NCBI RefSeq assembly: GCF_004765805.1
Contig: NZ_SBIU01000003.1
Location: 186,001-250,000 of the forward strand
DNA: 64,000 nucleotides
Direction of reading: 5' to 3'
Source of the DNA: Halorussus halobius
GTDB lineage: Archaea; Halobacteriota; Halobacteria; Halobacteriales; Haladaptataceae
A program made the translations under genes and the position numbers. The notes under the pieces were generated by a model. The model saw only the letters and a program-made list of their open reading frames with translations, did no database searches and was not told the DNA's origin. Of the stretch, positions 51,390-59,481 are shown in pieces. Position 1 is the stretch's first letter; every line of letters starts with the position of its first letter.

Positions 51390-52703
51390 TCACTCCTCCA
51401 GCGGGGAGCCCGCCGCGTCGGGTTCGTGGCCCTCGAGGCTGATGATGTTCTCGCGGCCGACCCGGAGCTTGCTGATCTCGCCGTCGTCTTCCATCTCCGA
51501 GAGGAGCATGCTCACCTTCGACTTCGACCAGCCGGTCTCGTCCACGATGTTGACCTGCTTCATCCGACCGCCGTTCTCGTCGAGGAGCTTCTTCACCCGG
51601 GCCTCGTCTGTGAGGAGTTCCTCGTCGCTGACCGCGGGTTCCGTCGACCCGCCGGTCGCGCCGCCGGCCACCGCACCGGCGGCGTCGCCGCCGTCCGGAT
51701 TCCCGCCGTCGCCGGCGAGCGAGCCGAAGTCGCCCTGCCGCCACGCGAACGCGGCCGCGAGGCCGAGCAGGACGACCACGGCACCGACGAACAGCATCAG
51801 GGGCGACCAGCCGTTAGTACCCGTCGGCTGCTGGGCGGGCTGGGTCGTCCCGGCCGGCGGCGTCCCGGCTTCCCCCGTCGTCTCGGCGGTCGCTCCGCCG
51901 CCGGTCGGGCCACCGTCGGTCGTCTCGCGTGCCGTCGTGGTGGTCCCGGGAACCGGCTGGAACGTCACCCTCGGTCGCCGGTCGGTGAAGTCGTACTCGC
52001 CTTGCCACGTCACCGACCCGCTCTGGACCAGCGTCTCGGCCGAGGTCACCGCGGGGTCGAGGGGCTCGGCCGAGGCGAACCTGAGTTGCGGGCCCGCGTG
52101 GACGACCAGCGACTGGTTCGGGCCGACGTAGAGTCCGCCCTCGAACACGTCGTCGACGATGACGGTCTCGTTGTCGGAGTAGGTGAAGCTGGTCCACTGG
52201 AACGTCATGGTGACGACGCCCCGGTTGCCCTCGACCAGTCCGTCGATCTGGGCCGCCTTCCGGAAGTTCTGGGCCTCCATCGTCCGTCCGGTGACGTTCT
52301 GGCCCGCGTCGGTGAGTTCGCGGGCCTGCGCCCGAAAGTCCGTCCACATCGGCGTCGACTCGTTGTTGAACTCCCGGGCGAACTCCCGGAACTGCTGGCG
52401 TTCCGAATCGTTGTCGAGCGTCTGCTGGTACGAGAACGTCCACTCGGCGGTGCCGTTCTCGTACACCGTGATGTGGAACTCGACGTCGTCGAACTCGTCG
52501 GTCGTATCGAGCGTCCGGGTGACGTTCGGGTCGCGGAGTTGACGGGACTGGGCCGTCGAGTCGAGCGCGTCCGACGGGGTCGTCGCGGCCTGTGGTCCCG
52601 GGGCGGGGCTACCGCGCGCGGGAGCAGCGCCCGTAACGGACGCTACGGGGACCGCACCGACGAGTAACGCGACTACGAGGGCGACAGCCAGCAGCCGTCT
52701 CAT
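51390..52703 (-). CDS. Membrane-anchored helix-turn-helix protein with exported sensor domain
   Basis: A 437-aa protein. A signal peptide (about residues 1-26) leads to an extracellular beta-rich domain (about 55-260) with N-glycosylation sequons (NVT, NGT, NES). A Thr/Gly-rich linker and one helix (about 305-327) follow, then an Ala/Gly-rich loop and a cytoplasmic winged helix (about 372-422, RVKKLLDENGGRMKQVNIVD, SKSKVSMLLSEMEDDGEI). This architecture suggests a one-component sensor that binds DNA from the membrane. The start follows TTTTATACC (minus strand, 52726-52734) at leaderless distance. Confidence 0.85.
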   Translation of the reverse strand: MRRLLAVALVVALLVGAVPVASVTGAAPARGSPAPGPQAATTPSDALDSTAQSRQLRDPNVTRTLDTTDEFDDVEFHITVYENGTAEWTFSYQQTLDNDSERQQFREFAREFNNESTPMWTDFRAQARELTDAGQNVTGRTMEAQNFRKAAQIDGLVEGNRGVVTMTFQWTSFTYSDNETVIVDDVFEGGLYVGPNQSLVVHAGPQLRFASAEPLDPAVTSAETLVQSGSVTWQGEYDFTDRRPRVTFQPVPGTTTTARETTDGGPTGGGATAETTGEAGTPPAGTTQPAQQPTGTNGWSPLMLFVGAVVVLLGLAAAFAWRQGDFGSLAGDGGNPDGGDAAGAVAGGATGGSTEPAVSDEELLTDEARVKKLLDENGGRMKQVNIVDETGWSKSKVSMLLSEMEDDGEISKLRVGRENIISLEGHEPDAAGSPLEE

Positions 52704-52725
52704 GCACGTTATTCCTCCATTGCCC

Positions 52726-52734
52726 GGTATAAAA
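52726..52734 (-). promoter_or_regulatory. TATA box of the membrane-anchored HTH gene
   Basis: TTTTATACC on the minus strand is centred about 27 bp before the ATG at 52703. It lies in the 51-bp gap after the amidohydrolase gene, so the two same-strand genes have separate promoters. Confidence 0.55.
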
Positions 52735-52754
52735 GACCTTTTGACGTGGCCCTG

Positions 52755-53912
52755 TCACCGGACGGCGATTCCGTCGGCCACGACGCGGGCGGGCGACTGC
52801 CACGCGGTCACGTCCGCCGTCGGGTCGTCGTCGAGCACCACGAGGTCCGCACGATACCCTTCCGCGACGACGCCGACCTCGTCGCCGAGCCCGAGCAGGT
52901 CGGCAGCGTTGACGGTTGCGGCCGCCAGCGCGTGGTCGGGCGTGAGCCCGTGTTCGACCAGCAGTTCGAGCTCCTCGGCCGCGTCGGCGTGGAAGTTGAA
53001 CGGCGTCCCGGCGTCGGTCCCCATCGCGATGGGGACGCCCGCGTCGAGCGCGTACTCGAACGATTCGGCCCACGAGTCGGCGGCGTCCTCGGACTTCCGG
53101 ACCGCGAACTCCGGGACGCCGGCCTCGGTGCCCGCCTCGACGATGCCGAACAGCGCCTTCCCGGTCGGCACCCAGTAGGTGCCCCGCTCGGCCATCAACT
53201 CGGCCGCCTCGCGGTCCATGAACGTGCCGTGTTCGATACTGGCGATGCCTGCCCGGGTCGCGTTCTTGATGCCGGCCGCGCCGTGGGCGTGAGCCGCCGT
53301 GGGCACGCCCTTGGCCGACGCCACGTCGACCAGCGCCGACAGCTCGTCCTCGTCGAGTTCCGGCGCGCCGGTCAGCGCGCCCTCGGTCAGGACGCCGCCG
53401 GTCGCCATGCACTTGACCACGTCGGCACCGCGCTTGAGCTGCTCGCGGACCGCCTTCTTGACCTCGGGGACGCCGTCGGCCTCGCGGCCGAACCAGTGGC
53501 CGTGGCCGCCGGTCATCGCCACGTTCTCCCCGCAGGCCAGCACGCGAGGGCCGTCGAGGACGTCCGCCTCGACGGCGTCGGCGGCGTCGAGCGCCAGCGT
53601 TCCGGGCGCACCCAGATCGCGAACCGTGGTCACGCCCGCGTCGAGCGCGTCCTCGAGGTTGGCCGCCGCCCGGTAGGCCAGCATCGTCTCGCTCTCGCCG
53701 TCTATCGTCCCCGGGTCGGGCCGGCCGTCCATCATCAGGTGGACGTGGGCGTCCACGAGTCCGGGCGCGACGAACTGCCCGCTCGCATCGATGACCTCGT
53801 CGGGGTCGTCGGGCGCGTCCCCGACCGCAACGATGTCGCCGTCTTCGACCGCCACGTCGGCCTCTCTCGTTCCGTTCGCGTCGACGACAGTGCCGTCTCG
53901 CAGTACGAGCAT
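52755..53912 (-). CDS. Metal-dependent amidohydrolase (imidazolonepropionase/prolidase-like)
   Basis: A 385-aa TIM-barrel hydrolase. Metal-site motifs appear in order: DAHVHLMMDG, the probable carboxylated Lys in GADVVKCMATGG, PTAAHAHGAAG, SIEHGTFMD and MGTDAGTPFNFH. N- and C-terminal beta segments form the usual composite domain (RDGTVVDANG; GYRADLVVLDDDP). The closest familiar group includes Xaa-Pro and Xaa-Arg dipeptidases, but the substrate is unknown. ATG at 53912 is supported by a TATA-like CGATACTTA (minus strand, about 53936-53944). Confidence 0.88.
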   Translation of the reverse strand: MLVLRDGTVVDANGTREADVAVEDGDIVAVGDAPDDPDEVIDASGQFVAPGLVDAHVHLMMDGRPDPGTIDGESETMLAYRAAANLEDALDAGVTTVRDLGAPGTLALDAADAVEADVLDGPRVLACGENVAMTGGHGHWFGREADGVPEVKKAVREQLKRGADVVKCMATGGVLTEGALTGAPELDEDELSALVDVASAKGVPTAAHAHGAAGIKNATRAGIASIEHGTFMDREAAELMAERGTYWVPTGKALFGIVEAGTEAGVPEFAVRKSEDAADSWAESFEYALDAGVPIAMGTDAGTPFNFHADAAEELELLVEHGLTPDHALAAATVNAADLLGLGDEVGVVAEGYRADLVVLDDDPTADVTAWQSPARVVADGIAVR

Positions 53913-54059
53913 ATCGGTGCTTCGGACGCGAGCGCCTAAGTATCGGGGTAGCGGCAACGGACCGCGCTCGAGTCGCGTTCGCGTCTCGGAATCGGAACCC
54001 GGTTCGTCGAGTTGGCCTTGCAGTGGGACGTGGCTCCGTGCCGGGAGTTCCCGGCGGCG

Positions 54060-54135
54060 GGGTGGCGCGCGCGAGCAACGCGTGCAAGGGATGAGCGAGC
54101 GACTGCACGGAGCGAGCGAATCGGCTGGGGAGGCG
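54060..54135 (+). repeat. Dispersed repeat related to the 6.7-kb region
   Basis: The 16-mer at 54076-54091 matches 6726-6741 with one difference, and the 11-mer at 54123-54133 matches 6768-6778 exactly; order and approximate spacing are conserved. From memory, similar sequence recurs in intergenic DNA of many haloarchaea. Confidence 0.55.
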
Positions 54136-54211
54136 TGTGGTTGCGGCGACTCAGAGGTCTCGGTAGTAGCTAGCGTGTTCGATTTCGAGACAAACGTAGA
54201 CGGACTCTCGA

Positions 54212-54245
54212 AGCTAGCTTCTGCCGAGGCCCAGGGAAACCGCAC
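54212..54245 (+). repeat. Left copy of an inverted repeat flanking the SDR gene
   Basis: The 16-mer at 54212-54227 (AGCTAGCTTCTGCCGA) is exactly inverted at 55410-55425. Eight bases on, GAAACCGCAC (54236-54245) is exactly inverted at 55391-55400, where the spacer is nine bases. ACCGCA-type tracts continue on the inner side of both copies. Confidence 0.7.
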
Positions 54246-54346
54246 CGCAACCGCACGACATCGCACGGTACCGCACGACATCACACGATATCTCACGGCA
54301 CCGCAACCGCACCGCGAACCGCACGCCTCCCAGCCTCCTGCGGTCT

Positions 54347-54392
54347 CTGCGAACCACGTTCGCAGATTAGCGGGACGCCCCCGGCGTCCCGC
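54347..54392. repeat. Two adjacent perfect hairpins
   Basis: Stem 1 is 8 bp (54347-54354 with 54358-54365, loop CAC). Stem 2 is 10 bp (54370-54379 with 54383-54392, loop CCC). Both are exact. Confidence 0.55.
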
Positions 54393-54425
54393 AAGTCTCA
54401 CCGCGTTGCGGTCCTCGTCCCTCGC

Positions 54426-54460
54426 GCGGGTTGGCGCGACACGAGGTCGCGCCAACCCGC
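54426..54460. repeat. Dispersed hairpin element, copy 3 (perfect 15-bp stem)
   Basis: Arms 54426-54440 and 54446-54460 are exact reverse complements with loop ACGAG. The core TGGCGCGA is shared with 6696-6732 and 27511-27537. It lies about 135 bp before the SDR gene. Confidence 0.65.
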
Positions 54461-54596
54461 ACCACGTGGAAAGCATCGTCGAGTTCGAGAGGGGGCGGTC
54501 GATTCGAGCGACCGTGTCGAGGCGAGTCGATGGGGAACGAGCCGAGATCGTCGAATCGGCGAAAGACCCAACTCGGTCGCCCACGCACCGCCGACC

Positions 54597-55337
54597 ATGG
54601 CGAACGAACCACTGAGCGGGAAGACCGCACTGGTCACGGGCGCGAGCTCCGGCATCGGCGAGGCGACCGCACACGCGCTGGCCCGCGACGGCGCGCGGGT
54701 CGCGCTCGCGGCCCGTCGCGAGCAAGCGCTCGACGGCGTTGCGAGCGACGTCGAGCGCGAGTACGACGCCGAAACGCTGGTCGTCCCGACCGACGTGCGC
54801 GACGAGTCGTCGGTGGCCGAGACGGTCGAGACGACCGTCGAGGCGTTCGGCCATCTCGACGTCCTCGTCAACAATGCGGGACTCGCCCGGGGCGAGTCGG
54901 TCGAGGAGATGACCACCGACCAGTACGCGGCCATGATGGAGACCAACGTCGACGGCGTCTTTTACGCCACCCGCGAGGCGATTCCCCACCTCCGGGAGAC
55001 AGACGGCAACCTCGTCTTCGTCGGGAGCTTCGCCGGCCAGTACCCCCGGCCGTTCAACCCCGTCTACGCCGCCTCGAAGTGGTGGGTCCGGGGGTTCGCC
55101 CACAGCGTCGAAGCGCGCGTCGGCGCGGACGGGGTGGCGGTCACGGTGGTCAACCCCACCGAGGTCCGGACGGAGTTCGGGTCGGCCTACGGCGAGTCGT
55201 TCGCCGAGCGGTTCGAGGAGGGCGAGGTGACCGAGCCCGAGGAGGTCGCCGAGGCCATCGCGTTCGCGGCCGGACAGGAGAAGTCGACGGTCAGCGAACT
55301 CGACCTCTATCGGCGCGACAAGTTCTCGGGGTTCTGA
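54597..55337 (+). CDS. SDR family NAD(P)-dependent oxidoreductase
   Basis: A 246-aa classical short-chain dehydrogenase/reductase. It has the cofactor loop TGASSGIGEATAHALA (residues 13-28), VNNAGLARGESVEEM, the catalytic Ser in VFVGSFAGQYPRP and the Tyr/Lys pair in YAASKWWVRGF. The substrate is unknown. Both flanks are repeat-rich, with an inverted copy of the same repeat on each side, so the gene may have moved as a unit or been isolated by repeat insertion. Confidence 0.9.
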   Translation: MANEPLSGKTALVTGASSGIGEATAHALARDGARVALAARREQALDGVASDVEREYDAETLVVPTDVRDESSVAETVETTVEAFGHLDVLVNNAGLARGESVEEMTTDQYAAMMETNVDGVFYATREAIPHLRETDGNLVFVGSFAGQYPRPFNPVYAASKWWVRGFAHSVEARVGADGVAVTVVNPTEVRTEFGSAYGESFAERFEEGEVTEPEEVAEAIAFAAGQEKSTVSELDLYRRDKFSGF

Positions 55338-55390
55338 CGCGGCAGACTGCGGTTGCGGTGGTGTGCGGTGGCGGTGGCGGTTGCAGCGCC

Positions 55391-55425
55391 GTGCGGTTTC
55401 TCATCGGTGTCGGCAGAAGCTAGCT
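55391..55425 (-). repeat. Right (inverted) copy of the repeat flanking the SDR gene
   Basis: Exact inverted counterparts of the left copy: 55410-55425 of 54212-54227 and 55391-55400 of 54236-54245. GCGGT tracts lie at 55350-55390, and a second, ACCGCAACTGCA-like tract at about 55490-55545. The 239-bp interval between the SDR gene and the archaellin gene holds nothing else recognisable. Confidence 0.7.
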
Positions 55426-55576
55426 CGACAGGTCCACAGTAGAGGTCGACGCCGTCACGGAGCGAGCTCCTGGCTCGAACAACGAGAGGGCCGCACCGCA
55501 ACTGCATCACAACCGTACGCGACCGCACCACGACCGCAACTGCACGGACGCGCGGTCCTCGCGTGCCGGGGCCCAG

Positions 55577-56347
55577 TCAGACCGAGACGAAGCTCTTCCC
55601 GCTCAGCGACGGGGGCACGGTGATTCGGTACACCGTCGTCGCGCCCGAGGCGGTCGTGAGGTGGAGTTCGGCCTCGCTGCCGGCGGGGAGCGGTTCGGCG
55701 AACGGTGGGGTCACGGCGTCGCGGGTCTCGGCCTCGACGAGGGCGGCGTTGACGTAGACGGTGATGCGGTCGTCTTGCTCGCCCAGGACGACGTGGTCGC
55801 CCCCGTCGACCGAGTAGGTGTTGAATACTCGATGGGCATCGGTGGCGGTGCGGCCGCCGCCGCGTCGACCGCCCCTGGGTTCGAGTCCGAACGTCCCGGC
55901 CTCGTCCTCGTTCTGGACGCCGGGCGCGTGGTCGGCCGCCTCGCCGTGGACCAGCGTGGTCGAGGTCTCCGGGCCGACCCACGCCACGGTCGCCTCCGAG
56001 AGGTTCACCGTGCCCGAGCCCGGCGCGCGCTGAATCGTGAGTTCGAGGGTGTCGACGCTCTCGTTTGGCATCACGTCCTCGTCGGTCTTGATGCCGGAGT
56101 TTTTCGTCTCGTCGGTGACGTGGCCGTAGGCGCTCACCACGGCCAGCCGGTTCGAGACCTGCTGGACCGACTGGTCGCCGGTCGCCTCGGCGCGGTTCGA
56201 GAGTACCCCGGCGGTGTCGAGCAGCACCCCGGCGGCGATGGCAGCGACCAGCACCATCGCGATGAACACGACCAGCGTGCCGATGCCGACCTGCGCTCGC
56301 TCCCGATTCCATCGCGTTCGACCGCCCGTCAGTCCACCTCGCTGCAC
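55577..56347 (-). CDS. Archaellin-like (archaeal flagellin) protein
   Basis: About 256 aa. The class III signal sequence [20 protein letters not shown] and the following [13 protein letters not shown] match haloarchaeal archaellins; FlaK-type peptidase would cut just before QVGIGT. The rest is beta-rich ([20 protein letters not shown] is typical) and ends in [18 protein letters not shown] at 56347 is preferred because the TATA box (56376-56387) predicts transcription from about 56356; an in-frame GTG at 56374 would be upstream of that. No other arl/fla genes are in the window, so it is a stray or minor archaellin. Confidence 0.85.
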   Translation of the reverse strand: MQRGGLTGGRTRWNRERAQVGIGTLVVFIAMVLVAAIAAGVLLDTAGVLSNRAEATGDQSVQQVSNRLAVVSAYGHVTDETKNSGIKTDEDVMPNESVDTLELTIQRAPGSGTVNLSEATVAWVGPETSTTLVHGEAADHAPGVQNEDEAGTFGLEPRGGRRGGGRTATDAHRVFNTYSVDGGDHVVLGEQDDRITVYVNAALVEAETRDAVTPPFAEPLPAGSEAELHLTTASGATTVYRITVPPSLSGKSFVSV

Positions 56348-56375
56348 GGTTGTATACGCGCCGAGTTTGTCCACG

Positions 56376-56387
56376 ATTATATTTAAA
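56376..56387 (-). promoter_or_regulatory. TATA box of the archaellin-like gene
   Basis: TTTAAATATAAT on the minus strand, the strongest AT-rich box in this part of the window. Spacing to GTG 56347 fits a leader of about 9 nt, which decides the start. Confidence 0.6.
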
Positions 56388-56404
56388 CCCCGGTGGACTC
56401 CCCG

Positions 56405-59400
56405 CTACCGGAGCGCGGCGGCAACCTTCTCGACCGGGTGGGGCGGCTCGCCGCGAACGCCCTCCCAGCCGCCGAGTTGTGCCCGGCAGGACGCGCCCGG
56501 CGCGACCACCGTCTCGCCGTCGCTGTCGGCGACCTGCTCGAAGAGGACGTCGGCGATGGCCCGGCTCATCGAGTAGTGTTCGGCCTCGTAGCCGAAGCTC
56601 CCGGCCATCCCGCAACAGCCCGAATCGAGCGCGTCCACCTCGTAGCCCGCCGCGCGGAGGACGTTGGCCGCGTGGGCGTCCTTCGTGGTGGCTTTCTGGT
56701 GGCAGTGGCCGTGGTAGGTCAGGCGCTCGTCGGGCGCTTCGAACCCGAGGTCGAACTCGAAGGCGTCGAGGTACTCCATGATGCCGTAGGCGTTCGCGGC
56801 CACGCGCTCGGTCGCAGTTGCGAGCGATTCCGCCTCGTCGACGGTCGAGCCAGCCGAGTCGCCCGGGAGCAGGTCGAGGTAGTCCGACTGGAGCATGACG
56901 GCGTCGGAGGGCTCGACCACCACCACGTCCCAGCCGTCCCGAACCCGCGGCGCGAGCGCGGTCACGTTCGTCCGGGCGCGCTCGCGGGCCGTCTCGACGA
57001 ACCCCTGGGAGAGCGCGGGCCGCCCGCTGTCGGTCACGTCGTCGGAAATCCGGACGTGGACGCCGGCGGCTTCGAGGACCCGGACGGCGGCCCTGCCCGC
57101 GTCGGGGTGGTTGTAGGTGGTGTAGGCGTCGGGGAACAGCGCGACCCGGCGAGCGGCCTCGGACTCGGGGACCTGCGGGCCGCCCCGCGCCTCGAACCAG
57201 TCGAGGAGGCTCTCGCGGTGGAAGGTCGGCAGGTCGCGCTCGCTGGCGATGCCGAGGGTCGCCTCCGCGAGAGCGCGCGCGCCCGGCACCTTGCTCGCCC
57301 AGTTCGACAGCGGCGCGAGCGCGCTCCCCACCTTCGAGAGCGTTCCGACGTTGGCGAACGCGCGCTCGCGGAGGCTCGCGCCGTGGCGCTGGTGGTACTC
57401 GTGTTCGACCTCGGTCTTGAGCTTGGCCATGTCGACCTCGCTCGGACAGTCGCGGGCACAGCCCTTGCAGCCGATACAGAGGTCCATCACCTCCGCCATG
57501 AACTCCACGTCGAGGTCGTCGTCGCTCGCGCCCGCCCCCGCAGGGAGGTCGCCGCTCATCGCCTGCCGGAGCAGGTTCGCCCGGCCGCGCGTGGCGGTGA
57601 CCTCCTCGTCGGCCGCGCGGTAGGTCGGACACATCACGCCGCCGGTGGCGTCCTGGCCCCCGCGACAGCCGCCACAGCCATGGCAGAGTTCGACCATCCC
57701 CTGAAAGCCGTTCTCGTTGTCCCAGTCGAGTTCGGGGGCGAACCCCGCCGAGAACTCGTAGTCGGGGTCGAATCGGAGGTTCTCGGTCATGTCGTGGTCG
57801 CCACAGACGTTGCCGGGGTTGAGCAGCCAGTCGGGGTCGAACGCCGACTTGAGGTCGCGGAACACCCCCCAGACGGCGTCGCCGTACAGCTTCCGGTTCC
57901 ACTGCGTGCGAGCGCGGCCGTCGCCGTGTTCGCCCGACACCGACCCGCCGTGTTCGACCACGAGGTCGGTCGCCGCGTCCGCGATTGCTTCCATCTGGTC
58001 GACGCCGGCGGGACTCTTGGTGTTCACCAGCGGCCGGACGTGGAGACAGCCCGGCCCCGCGTGGGCGTAGAAACTGGCGAACGTGTCGTTGTCGTCGAGC
58101 ACCTCCTGGAAGTCGGCGACGTACTCGGGCAGGTTCCCGGGCGGCACCGCGGCGTCCTCGATGAACGAGATGTGCTTGGCGTCCGAGGTTCGGGACAGCA
58201 AGATGGGCAATCCTGACTTCCGGAGCTTCCAGAACCGGGCGCGGTCGGCCTCGTCGTGGGCCTCCAGCGCCGCGAACGCCCGCTCGTTCCGGCGGTCCGC
58301 CGTGAGTTCCGCCACCTTCTCGCGGCCCTCCTCGTCGTCCTCGGCGTAGAACTCCACGAGCAGCACCGAGTCGGTCCCCTCGGGCAGCATGCCGACCACG
58401 TCGGCGAACTCCTCGGTGTCGCGCGCGAGGTCGAGCAGCACGTCGTCCAGCACCTCGACGGCCGCCGGGTCGTGGTCGAGGATGGGTTCCACGTCGGCCA
58501 TCGCGTCGAGCAGGCCGTCGTAGGCCAGCAGCGCCATCGACTTGGTCTCGGGGAGCGGTTCGAGCGAGACGGTGGCTTCGGTCACGACCGCGAGCGTGCC
58601 CTCGCTGCCCGCGAGCAGGCGCGCGAGGTTGACCGACCCGGACTCGGCCTCCTCGACCAGCCGGTCCAGGTTGTAGCCCGAGACGTTGCGCTTGAGCTGC
58701 GGGTAGGCGTCACGGACCGTCTCGGCTTCCTCGTCGACGATGCGGGCGACCGCCGCGTGAATGCGCGCTTCGAGGTCGCCGTCGGGGTCGGCGCGCTCGC
58801 GGAGTTCGGCGAGCGAGACCTCGCCGAAGGTGGTCACGGTGCCGTCGGCCAGCACCACCTCGCAGGCCTCGACGTAGGCGTCGGTCTTGCCGTACTGCAA
58901 CGAGTGCGCGCCGGTCGAGTTGTTGCCGATGGCCCCGCCGAGCGCCGACTTGTCGCCCCACGCGGGGTCGGGCGCGAACTTCAGACCGTGGGGCGCGAGT
59001 TGGTCGTTCAACTCGGCCAAAATTGCGCCGGGCTGGGCGCGCGCGGTCGGCGTCTCGGCGTCGGGGTCGACCGCAACCACGTCGTCCATGTATCGGGTGA
59101 AATCCAGTACCACCGCCTCGTTGACCGCCTGCCCGGCGAGGCTGGTGCCGCCGCCGCGAGGCAGGACTGGAATCCCCCGTTCGGCGCAGTAAGCCATCAC
59201 GGCCGCCACGTCGTCGGTCGACGCCGGGAGGACCACGCCGATGGGCGTCACCTCGTAGGCGCTGGCGTCGGTCGCGTACAGGTCGCGGGAGTAGCTGTCG
59301 AACCGCACCTCGCCGTCCACGCGGTCGCGGAGGTCCGAGACCAGCCCCGGCCGCGCCACGTCGTCCGAGCGGTAGTCGTAGTCCGCGCGCGGGTCGCTCG

Positions 59401-59428
59401 CCGGGTCCGACGCGTCGTGGGTCGCCAT
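56405..59428 (-). CDS. FAD-binding and Fe-S oxidoreductase (GlcD-GlpC fusion type)
   Basis: A 1007-aa two-part dehydrogenase. The first half is a FAD-binding type 4 domain (about residues 45-230; VLPRGGGTSLAGQAVNEAV, GGAIGNNSTGAHSLQYG) plus the FAD-oxidase C-terminal domain (to about 540). The second half carries Cys clusters LCHGCGGCRGG (near 585) and LCIGCKGCARDCPSEVD (near 651) and two CCG-type motifs, HGHCHQKATT and SGCCGMAGSFG (910-945). Such fusions oxidise D-lactate or other 2-hydroxyacids and pass electrons to the respiratory chain; the substrate here is not determined. ATG at 59428 (MATHDASDP) is chosen. Confidence 0.9.
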   Translation of the reverse strand: MATHDASDPASDPRADYDYRSDDVARPGLVSDLRDRVDGEVRFDSYSRDLYATDASAYEVTPIGVVLPASTDDVAAVMAYCAERGIPVLPRGGGTSLAGQAVNEAVVLDFTRYMDDVVAVDPDAETPTARAQPGAILAELNDQLAPHGLKFAPDPAWGDKSALGGAIGNNSTGAHSLQYGKTDAYVEACEVVLADGTVTTFGEVSLAELRERADPDGDLEARIHAAVARIVDEEAETVRDAYPQLKRNVSGYNLDRLVEEAESGSVNLARLLAGSEGTLAVVTEATVSLEPLPETKSMALLAYDGLLDAMADVEPILDHDPAAVEVLDDVLLDLARDTEEFADVVGMLPEGTDSVLLVEFYAEDDEEGREKVAELTADRRNERAFAALEAHDEADRARFWKLRKSGLPILLSRTSDAKHISFIEDAAVPPGNLPEYVADFQEVLDDNDTFASFYAHAGPGCLHVRPLVNTKSPAGVDQMEAIADAATDLVVEHGGSVSGEHGDGRARTQWNRKLYGDAVWGVFRDLKSAFDPDWLLNPGNVCGDHDMTENLRFDPDYEFSAGFAPELDWDNENGFQGMVELCHGCGGCRGGQDATGGVMCPTYRAADEEVTATRGRANLLRQAMSGDLPAGAGASDDDLDVEFMAEVMDLCIGCKGCARDCPSEVDMAKLKTEVEHEYHQRHGASLRERAFANVGTLSKVGSALAPLSNWASKVPGARALAEATLGIASERDLPTFHRESLLDWFEARGGPQVPESEAARRVALFPDAYTTYNHPDAGRAAVRVLEAAGVHVRISDDVTDSGRPALSQGFVETARERARTNVTALAPRVRDGWDVVVVEPSDAVMLQSDYLDLLPGDSAGSTVDEAESLATATERVAANAYGIMEYLDAFEFDLGFEAPDERLTYHGHCHQKATTKDAHAANVLRAAGYEVDALDSGCCGMAGSFGYEAEHYSMSRAIADVLFEQVADSDGETVVAPGASCRAQLGGWEGVRGEPPHPVEKVAAALR

Positions 59429-59481
59429 GCGACGGCGTACGGACGGCGGACCGAAAAGGAATGGGTTCAATCCGTTCCCCC

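Larger units (their letters stand above)
53913..54596. other. 684-bp repeat-rich intergenic region
   Basis: No gene is seen. From left to right it holds a segment similar to 6696-6780 (54060-54135), a 16-bp motif that is inverted at 55410-55425, an ACCGCA/CGCACG-type tract (54236-54335), and three hairpins in a row (54347-54365, 54370-54392, 54426-54460). Composition is unlike the coding DNA around it. Confidence 0.6.
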
